Shown piece after piece: positions 57,201-64,000 of a DNA stretch of 64,000 nt (position 1 is the first letter of the stretch; each line of letters starts with the position of its first letter). This stretch comes from Fratercula arctica (Eukaryota; Chordata; Aves; Charadriiformes; Alcidae), in NCBI GenBank assembly GCA_947846985.1, contig CANTUZ010000004.1:1674001-1738000 (forward strand), written 5' to 3'. The notes under the pieces were generated by a model, which had not been told where the DNA came from, searched no databases, and worked only from the letters and a program-made list of their open reading frames with translations. The position numbers and the translations under genes were made by a program.

Positions 57201-60200
57201 AGCTGGCTCTAAGTCTGAGAAAAATCGTGTTTAAACCCATGCTTTTTCAGCTCATCCTTATTTTGGATCTGACCCTCAGAGAAGAAAGGTGCTTTAGGTC
57301 CCTACCGTAACAGGTAGACCGGGCACGGACCGTAGTCGAGTTCAACATTTTTGCACTGATTTCTGAGTATTTCGAACGCTAGTTGGTAACATCAAAGACG
57401 CACCTCTGTTCTCCTGTCCTACACGGATAGCTCGCTTACCCACTTTTACTCCGTGACAAAGCAAAGGGCTTCTTTTATTCCCCCCAAATACTCTGGCTAT
57501 AAGCAGGGAGATTTCTGCCGTAATGATTAATAGCCCCTTTTGGTCGTTTGATCTCTGTAGAACGTCCCCGCATCCTGCCCCGGAGTCAGTATGTCACGTG
57601 AAGCTGTGTATCCGACACTGAAAACGGCCTGAAGGACTCTTCCGATTTCTTAAGGCTGATAAACCACCTTGTTGCCTATCTTGGCTTGGAAGTCCTGTGG
57701 TCCGCACCTTGAAAATCACTGCCACGTCCCCACGACAGATTATGGCTCATTTTGGCTCTTCTGCTGCTTACTCCTGCCCTCCAGAAACGTCGCGAGAGTG
57801 ACAGCGAAGCAATCCCGGACACACCTTAGTTTTAACCCTGTTTTTATCTCAACCAGATCACCCTGGCTTCCCTGCAAAGCGTTTCTCCCTCCGAGGGCGA
57901 CAGCGATACCAAAGGGAAGGCTGATCTTTGCACTCCGAAAGAGTAGAAAAACCAGACCGCTGGGGTGAAAGGAGATACTTACAGTGGTGGGGAAATAGCG
58001 ACTGGTCTTGAATTTCTTCAGGGCCATGGAGCAGGTGTAAGTGCCAAAGAAGAGGATGAAGGACATGAGGGTGATGTCAGGGACGTAGTCACAGTTGTTG
58101 CCCACAAGTCGTCCTCCGTATTTCAAGCACTCCTTTGTTGTCAGAGATGACCAGTCAATGGTGGTGTTGTACTGCAGGGAAGAGAGAGAACGCTTCCATA
58201 ACGCTGCGCTCGTGCTAGGAGAGGAACAGGGACCGAGCTTCAGGAAAAATACTGGGAGGAAAAGAGAGGGATGGAGCAGGAGGCTAAAAACCCCTGTGCT
58301 TGTGCGCAGGTAGAATGGATTTCACCCTGGACATAGGATGATATTACCTGGGAACTGAGGGCAGGCTGAGGCCTTCCTCAGTTCTTGGCCTTCCTCGTAG
58401 GCATGCCCCCCTTCTCCCGAGACCAACCGTCAAACGCTAAACCCACAAAACCCGAGAAGAGTCCTTCTTGTTAACGGAACAGAAGAGGCAACAGGCACTC
58501 TTCTCCTGACGGCTGGGCTGTGTCGGAGCTGGGGGCTGCTCAGCACTTCCCCAGGCATTATTTTCTGCAGAAGAAGGTGGCCCCCATCTCCGGCCCTTCC
58601 TCATCTCCAGCCCTTCCTCATCTCCGTCCCTTCCAGAAGCAGCCACCTCAGATGCTCAGGCACCGGAGCCAGCCAATGGAGGTGGCCAAGGAGCAGTAAT
58701 GGGCACACGAGGTGCAGCCTGGCCATCAGGAGACCTCGCTGCTATTTCTTCGCCCTGCAACCAACCCCCTCAGGCAACGCTCTTGGCCATCAGGATTGTG
58801 TCTCGGGCTCCTAGTGCCTGCAGATGGTGCCCAGCTCAGAAACCATTCCCTTCCAGCTGGGCCACTTGATGCCACGCAAGAGTGGCCACCACATGAAAAG
58901 AAACGCAGACAGGCAGGGTCTGCGTTCTTCAGCAGCAAGTTGTTATTCTGTGTCTCAACTCACTTCCCCCGCATCGAACACAAACATATCTGACCCCGTC
59001 AAGCTCCATCTCCTTCTCCTCATCCTGCAAATAAGTGAAATGTGGGAAAGACAGGGTTAGCTACAGAAAAATCCAAGAACTGTATGGAAAGGGGACCTTC
59101 CAAAGGATGAGGTGGCCAGAACCCTCCTACCATTGCAGCCCTGGACACAAGGATCCGACTAATCCCCCAGGAGAACCACGTGCATCCTGCCAACACAGAC
59201 AGATCAGACCGCAAGGAAGTGGCGGCTATTAGCAAGTAACCGATATTACCAAATTGTGCCCAACAGCATTCCGTACACAGGACTACGAGAAATCCTCGGA
59301 GGATGAAGTGAGCGTGCCAAAAGGGGCAGCGTCGCGTTTTCACGGTGTCCGCGGGAGGGTTTTCTCCGTGCGACCAATTCCTGATCCGCTGGCAGAGCCC
59401 AGCAGAAACGCGTGGCACGTACGGCCTCCCCAGACCAGATAATCCCCGTCCTCCCAAAGGGCACTCACCGTCTCCGCAGAGGAATAGAAGGGCTCATCGG
59501 CTGACGGCACCGTTGTCCCGTTGAATAACGAGCTATTAACTGCAAGAGAGGGCAGAAAAAGGAATACCGTGAAGTGTGGTGCAAGGAAGGAAAGGAAATT
59601 TCAACTATTAAATCATTTGTTAGCTCCACCAAACTGCTAAGCGAGTCAGAAGTACTGTTCCAGACTGACTCAAACGCATCAATCGTCACTCCCTGAAAAA
59701 AATCAGAAAGAAGAGGCGAAGTGAAACGTAACTCAAACCTAAGTGGGGGTTTTTTGGAGTTCATTGTAAAAAAAATATAGAAAAGCAGACAGACAATGTA
59801 ATATTTCACGGGTTTGCGATATTTTTCTAACGATTTCTGGATTAAAATAAATATCCACAGAACACTCCTAAGTATTAGTTTGAAATTAACGCACAACCCC
59901 AAAGCTATCCCGAAAAGCAAAGCGCATTTCAGAATCCAGCACAAAACACATTTTTTGAGCTAAAAAAGAAAAAAGATGAAACGCAATTGAAATCAGCAGG
60001 ATGGAGATAATTTCTTTGAAAAGAGGGGCAGCATTCACTGTGACAATGATACATGTGTTCCTTTGGTTTTTTGCAGGATTATAAATCATTTATTTGAAAT
60101 TTCATTTAGAAATGCAATCCCTCCTGAAAATAGGCTTGTCAACCACGTCCTCATGTTTTATTTAGCTTTTGCATGCACCCTTATGTCTGATGAGAATATT

Positions 60201-63200
60201 TAAGTTGTATTCAAGTATCGCATAGCTCACGTGTTTAGCTGGAGGAAGACTGAGTGCATTTGTCTTCTATGCTACTGAAATGACACTAGGGTCTAAATAA
60301 GCAGTGGGACATGTATAGATGTAGGCAATCTCTCCCCGGCCCCTGACGAGTTAAGAGCCACAACTTGGATTTTGACGTGCCTCGAAGCATTATTGCAGAT
60401 TTTGCTGCCGGCATCTTCCTTGCACTGGTGGGACCATAGAATCATAGGATGGTTTGGGTGGGAAGGGACCTTAAAGCCCATCCAGTTCCAACCCCCCTGC
60501 CCTGGGCAGGGACACCTCCCACCGGCACAGGTTGCTCCAAGCCCCGTCCAACCTGGCCTTGAACCCCTCCAGGGATGGGGCAGCCACAGCTTCTCTGGGC
60601 ACCCTGGGCCAGGGTCCCACCACCCTCACAGCAAACAATTTCTTCCTAATCTTTAATCACAATCTCCTCTCCTCCAGTTTAAAGCCATTCCTCCTCGTCC
60701 CACGGCTCCCCTCCCTGCTCCAGAGTCCCTCCCCAGCTTTCCTGGAGCCCCTTGAGGGACTGGCAGGGGCTGGAAGGTCTCCGCGGAGCCTTCTCTTCTC
60801 CAGGCTGAACCCCCCCAGCTCTCTCAGCCTGTCCCCACAGCAGAGGGGCTCCAGCCCTCCCAGCAGCTCCGGGGCCCTCAAAGGCGTTATTTTACCATCC
60901 TGTGGCAAGCGTGGTGGGGCTGGCGAGACGCTGCTGCTGAGCCATGCAAGCTAAGGGCTGATGCACCAACTCTGGAGCCAAATCTTAATGGCACAGAGAT
61001 TAAAACCACCAGTAAAAGGCCTGAAGCGGAGCATGAGGAAAGAGGCGTCACCTTCACCCTGTGGCATGACCAAAAAAAATAACCAATAACCTCCACTTAC
61101 TTTGGCAAAAAGCAAATAAATCTGCAGCAAAAGCCCCGACAGCTTACCACGCACTGCTTAAATACCCCAACGGGCATCACCTGCACTAGAGGAAAACCAC
61201 CGGAAAGGAACCACCTGCCACCACACGACGCTTCGCTTCCTAGAACCAGGCGCCCCCTTTTGCCAGTCTGGGCATTTTTATTCCATTTCCTCATGCATGA
61301 GAGAAAGCTTCCAGGCTTTCCGGGAGGAAACCTTAGCATAAAGGCTAATCGATGTCCTAATGCTCTCTTTGGCGTCTGCTTACAAAACCTGCTGCTGCGA
61401 GACCTTCCACAGTCCGGGGCTTTGTTTCCGAGGCATTCGCTACGCCGCCGGGATCGCGGCTTGCTTTGGGCTAAGTGTGGATCTCCTCGCTTATCTTCCT
61501 TATCTCCTTCATCCTGAGCCAAAACGGCCACTGGTTTACTCTTGCACGTTGAGAGAGAAAAATTAAGAGAGAAAAAAACCTCCTGTGTAGCTGGGACGAG
61601 CAGCTGATGTGGAAACCGGCTTATTGAAGGAGCGGGAATTAAATCTGTGCTGTCTTCTGCTGAGGGATGCTCTCCGGGCTCACGCAGAGCCCTGGCCGTG
61701 CAGACACACGCGTGTATCGGTGTGTTGCAGACCCACAAAAGGCCGAACTGTCAGTGTCGGGACTGACACGCCAGCAGCTATTTAACAGCCCACTGGAAAA
61801 TTCCGGGCTTCCGTGCACCAAACCCACCGTGGAAGGCCACGCCGCGGTGTGGAGAACAGCCAAAGGCACCCAGCCAGCGCCACTGGCTCTGCCAGTACCG
61901 TAACTCCAGCACCTGCTGCTTTACGCACAGAAACCTCAGAGGATTTTTTGAGCTTGTCCTGGACTGAGTTTAAACAGGGGATCGCTCCGTTAGCTGCTCC
62001 GTTCCCAGAGAGTTTGCTTTTTCCCGTCTTTTCGCTCAACTTCGGCAGCTCCTGGAGCGCTTCGTGCCCGAGGTGCCGCAGACTGGGGCAGGTCCGTGCG
62101 GGAGAGCTTGGTGGGGCTGGAGGGTTACCTGCTCAGGCAGCACCTCCGGTACTACCTGGTCACTCCTCCTGCTCAAGGTTTATCCAACGCTACTTGGAAA
62201 ACTAAGGAAGAAGCATTCGTAGATGACGACGATAAGGTCATCTTTACGTGTGGGCTTCTGCCACGCGCTCCGTTTCCTCTACACACCCCAGCTGTACCGC
62301 CACATTTGCCCTGGGTCTGTCCCGGAGGCCTTTAGATGGGAAGCGGAGACTTTCAGCTCGGCATTGACCATTCCCCATCGTCCTACCTCAAAAAAGAAAC
62401 CACCCCGCCATTCCAGTGGAAGCAGAACCAGGCCCAGATCCAAGTGCTTGCCGAGATCCTACATTCGATAGCTAACGTGGGCACCCAGCTCCCAGGGATC
62501 CGGTTCCCGACACCTTTCGCACAGAGGCAGGCAGCAGCAACCGGAAGCTTTTCCTGTTTGACAGGTATGTCCAGACAACCCGAAGTTTGCTTTGAGCGCG
62601 AACCAAGTTCCTTACTCACTCCCCATTGTTTGAGGGATCCTGGGAGCGGCCACAGCTTCCCTCATGGTACGAGCCGGCGCGCTTCTCTTTGTATTTGGGT
62701 TTTGTAACCTTTTGTTCCCGGCTGCGTCACCAGATCTATACGTACGGTGGCTATTTGCAGCCCACGCTCTAGTGATAGGCTGAAACTCCTGGATATGCTT
62801 CCCTTCCGCTCCAACCAGGAACCGTTTGTGCTTTTCCACTCATATACGCAGCCAGGAGGTGGAAAACCGCCCAGGTTTGGTAACGCCCTGAATAAATCCA
62901 GCTCCCGCACTTGTCAAAACGACACGGCGGATACCGGGAGTGACCTGGTCACCGTGGCAGCGACCACGGCCACCACTTCTGTCCCTGCACAACCTTCTCA
63001 GAAGAATGCCTTCCGCAACTAACAGCCACGGGGATGCAAGGAGACCAGGGGACAGAGACAGCTTCTCCACTGGCAGTGATGCTCACATGGAGGATTCCCA
63101 CAAATGTTGGCTATTAAATCATTCCAGTCGCCACGTAGGGCGAAATTCGCCCCCAGCTTCAAAAAAAGGCTAAGATAGGGTATCTGAAGAAGGATTAATC

Positions 63201-63567
63201 TATCTGTTTCTTATCGGGACTGCAGCACAATAGAAAAAGAAAGGAAAGGCAATCTCCTGTCTGCAAATTGGAGAGCTAATTAAACGTTCTCTTACCTGGA
63301 TCTAATGGTTCACAGGCACAAGAGTAATGCGTGATATAGTCCACCTTGAACTCCGAGTTGATCGGGTAATGATCTGCCAGCTTAATCATCTTCTTGAAAG
63401 CATCGTAAATGAAGATGAAGCTGATCAGGGAGGAAAAACCTTCTTCGGTGAAGCGGGTGAAGTACTTGACGAGGAAGCTGGCATCGGTAGCGACGAGAAT
63501 GAGACACTGGAAGGCTGACCAAAGGCCGATCCAGAGACGGAACTCCAGGTAGTCAAAATTGTTGTCT
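33171..63567 (-). CDS. SLC4A4: Electrogenic Na+/bicarbonate cotransporter NBCe1, 3' half (13 exons)
   Basis: Plasma-membrane transporter moving Na+ with bicarbonate or carbonate, central to renal and pancreatic acid-base handling. The exons join in one frame. By counting from the DIDS-reactive motif KKMIK (human NBCe1-A 558-562), the first complete residue here equals human 501, so the window covers about 500-1034: most of the membrane domain and the whole cytoplasmic tail. Glycosylation sequons NGT (597) and NTT (616, human 617) and loop cysteines 583, 585, 629 and 641 are present. Tail motifs LDDV and DNDD, reported as carbonic anhydrase II contacts, and the phosphorylatable KKGS are kept. 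Residues hit in human renal tubular acidosis (Arg510, Leu522, Ala799, Arg881) are the normal ones. Promoter and N-terminal exons lie beyond 64000. Introns hold four CR1 pieces, A/T-rich simple repeats (for example 36405-36430 and 36595-36765) and one retrocopy; I see no other gene in them. Confidence 0.97.
34347..34565 (+). mobile_element. CR1 3' fragment in SLC4A4 intron 25
   Basis: Contains GAAGAGGCTGCCCGGGGAAG, CCATCCCTGGAGGTATTTAA, GGTTGGACTCGCTGATC and CTTTCCAACCATGAGAGTTC, with a decayed CTACGACTCTACG end. More diverged than the 18.8 and 29 kb copies; antisense to SLC4A4. Confidence 0.9.
34718..34797 (-). CDS. SLC4A4: SLC4A4 exon 25, read in two frames
   Basis: 80 nt. After exon 24 it encodes [14 protein letters not shown] and stops at TGA (34754-34756). 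After exon 23 it encodes [20 protein letters not shown] and continues open to donor GTAAGC. Confidence 0.93.
36836..36932 (-). CDS. SLC4A4: SLC4A4 exon 24, alternative 97-nt exon
   Basis: Encodes [20 protein letters not shown] and [10 protein letters not shown]. Exactly 97 nt, as in mammals, so inclusion or skipping changes the frame of exon 25. Acceptor TTTCACAG, donor GTGAGT. Used in NBCe1-A/B type transcripts and skipped in NBCe1-C type. Confidence 0.95.
40624..40785 (-). CDS. SLC4A4: SLC4A4 exon 23
   Basis: 162 nt; last membrane segment [15 protein letters not shown], then cytoplasmic [18 protein letters not shown], a long Lys run and GSMDSDNDD. Met follows the phosphorylatable Ser where human has Leu. 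Ends phase 0, which permits the exon 24 choice. Confidence 0.96.
43198..43371 (-). CDS. SLC4A4: SLC4A4 exon 22
   Basis: 174 nt; [38 protein letters not shown] and [15 protein letters not shown]. The Arg of FMDR is human Arg881. Donor GTGGGT. Confidence 0.96.
44940..45135 (-). mobile_element. 5'-truncated CR1 starting at the exon 21 splice donor
   Basis: On the - strand it runs GTGAGTCGCTGGCCCAGGTT to a terminal CATTCTATAATTCTATGAG. The GC intron 4 CR1 has GTGAGCCCCTGGCCCAGGTT at the corresponding place. Sense with SLC4A4, about 195 bases long. Confidence 0.93.
45136..45204 (-). CDS. SLC4A4: SLC4A4 exon 21
   Basis: 69 nt encoding [20 protein letters not shown] and GVQ. Donor GTGAGTCGC; from the first intronic base onward the sequence aligns with a CR1 element. 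Confidence 0.96.
49175..49247 (-). CDS. SLC4A4: SLC4A4 exon 20
   Basis: 73 nt encoding [20 protein letters not shown] and PILK. Donor GTAAGG. Confidence 0.95.
50608..50786 (-). CDS. SLC4A4: SLC4A4 exon 19
   Basis: 179 nt; contains [40 protein letters not shown] and [14 protein letters not shown]. The terminal Arg codon is split AG/G with exon 20. Ala at the human 799 position. Confidence 0.96.
54742..54812 (+). mobile_element. Short CR1 3' end fragment in SLC4A4 intron 18
   Basis: GATGGTTGGACTCGACGATC, TTAAAGGTCCGTTCCAACC and AATTCTATGACCCTGTGA match a CR1 end. Antisense to SLC4A4. Confidence 0.85.
55293..55454 (-). CDS. SLC4A4: SLC4A4 exon 18
   Basis: 162 nt; contains [17 protein letters not shown] and [19 protein letters not shown]. 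The acceptor is weak: CCCTTAAAAG, with A rather than a pyrimidine at position -3. Confidence 0.94.
55809..55922 (-). CDS. SLC4A4: SLC4A4 exon 17
   Basis: 114 nt; contains [19 protein letters not shown] and [12 protein letters not shown]. Phase 0 at both ends. Confidence 0.96.
57983..58171 (-). CDS. SLC4A4: SLC4A4 exon 16
   Basis: 189 nt; [20 protein letters not shown] ends the loop, then [19 protein letters not shown] and [16 protein letters not shown]. Phase 0 at both ends. Confidence 0.96.
59469..59539 (-). CDS. SLC4A4: SLC4A4 exon 15
   Basis: 71 nt encoding [20 protein letters not shown] of the large extracellular loop, with sequons NSS and NGT. The loop sequence differs strongly from human, as expected for this fast-evolving part, but length is nearly kept. 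Confidence 0.93.
60435..60880 (-). mobile_element. CR1 fragment in SLC4A4 intron 14
   Basis: Complement of the typical 3' region: CATAGAATCATAGGATGG at the low-coordinate side, then CTCCCACCGGCACAGGTTGC, CCCTTGAGGGACTGGCAGGG and GAACCCCCCCAGCTCTCTCA. Sense with SLC4A4. Confidence 0.95.
61660..63170 (+). pseudogene. Decayed intronless copy of an unidentified gene in SLC4A4 intron 14
   Basis: Protein-like stretches follow one another in order but in different frames: [139 protein letters not shown]. They are separated by frameshifts and by in-frame stops (TGA at about 62619 and TAG at 62770). The last frame ends at TAA 63022. No intron-like gaps are seen. ATTAAA near 63110 and a short A run near 63161 could be the remains of a 3' end. 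Antisense to SLC4A4. I do not recognise the parent protein. Confidence 0.6.
63296..63567 (-). CDS. SLC4A4: SLC4A4 exon 14 (human numbering)
   Basis: 272 nt; starts [19 protein letters not shown], then [15 protein letters not shown] and [20 protein letters not shown]. Ends in the extracellular loop at CACEPLDP. Acceptor TCTTGTTGCAG, donor GTAAGAG. Confidence 0.96.
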
Positions 63568-64000
63568 CTGCAACAAGACAGGGGTGGCAGGAAGGGAAAA
63601 ATATCGGGGTTAGATAAACGCACGCAGGATGGTGACTTCCCCGCGAGAAGCGGTGACCGCACAGGGTCTGGGACCTGCGCTCATTTCGACTCAGTGAGAG
63701 CATCCCCGAGAGCCAGGCTCTCTGTTTTCAGCCAGCCAGCTCCATCAACGTCTGCAGTTTAATAGCCAAGGCGGCAGAAAACCGTGCAGAAGTGATCGGT
63801 CTCGCTTGCGCCTCTGCTGATTAACGTAACCAGGGAATTCAAGCTCTTTCTAGGCTTCCCAGTAAAAATCCTCCCTTGGCAAACACCCACAGAGCTGTAA
63901 AGGCCCAAACATCCAGCTGTCCAGACTAAGAGCAGCTCAACGCCGACAGCTTTCCACCAGCTGAAGACCTAACCATGGTTTATAAGTCTTCAGAAAAGCA
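63568..64000 (-). other. SLC4A4: Part of SLC4A4 intron 13
   Basis: Sequence upstream of exon 14 on the - strand. No repeat, exon or RNA gene is recognised in it. Confidence 0.6.

Overview
This is a window from a bird genome. Several CR1 retrotransposon copies carry the 3' end typical of birds (ending in imperfect GATTCTATG repeats), and the only two recognisable protein genes are neighbours that sit side by side in amniotes: GC (vitamin D-binding protein) and SLC4A4 (the electrogenic sodium bicarbonate cotransporter NBCe1). They are convergent. GC is complete on the + strand (coding 16140-22366, 12 coding exons, about 483 residues). Only the 3' half of SLC4A4 is present, on the - strand (13 exons, 63567 down to a stop at 33171, then a 3' UTR of about 3.2 kb). 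The species cannot be read from the sequence.

Layout. 1-16 kb is GC-rich and holds no gene I can defend. It contains a three-copy 0.55 kb tandem repeat (2.5-4.0 kb), a minisatellite field (4.6-7.6 kb) with a CpG-island promoter in its middle, a second CpG-rich block with repeated GC boxes and two perfect CArG boxes (8.2-9.0 kb), a nested tandem repeat (9.2-9.7 kb), a purine-rich tract running into a G-rich minisatellite (11.8-13.2 kb), and a liver-type promoter (two HNF1-like sites and a TATA box) just ahead of GC. GC occupies 16.1-22.6 kb, with two CR1 copies in its introns. The 7.3 kb between the genes holds simple repeats and two more CR1 copies. From about 29.9 kb the composition becomes AT-richer and the rest is SLC4A4, with four CR1 pieces and one unidentified decayed retrocopy in its introns.

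Biology. GC encodes a secreted plasma carrier of vitamin D sterols and actin in the albumin family. SLC4A4 encodes a membrane transporter moving Na+ with bicarbonate or carbonate. They share a chromosome segment but no pathway. The SLC4A4 end keeps the known alternative C-terminus: including a 97-nt exon gives a 46-residue tail, and skipping it shifts the frame of the next exon and gives a 61-residue tail ending in a PDZ-binding motif.

The most striking observation is that a CR1 element in intron 21 of SLC4A4 begins exactly at the exon 21 splice donor, so that the intronic side of that 5' splice site aligns to CR1 sequence. Most other oddities are repeat architecture in the GC-rich left part, and a decayed gene copy of unknown parent in intron 14.
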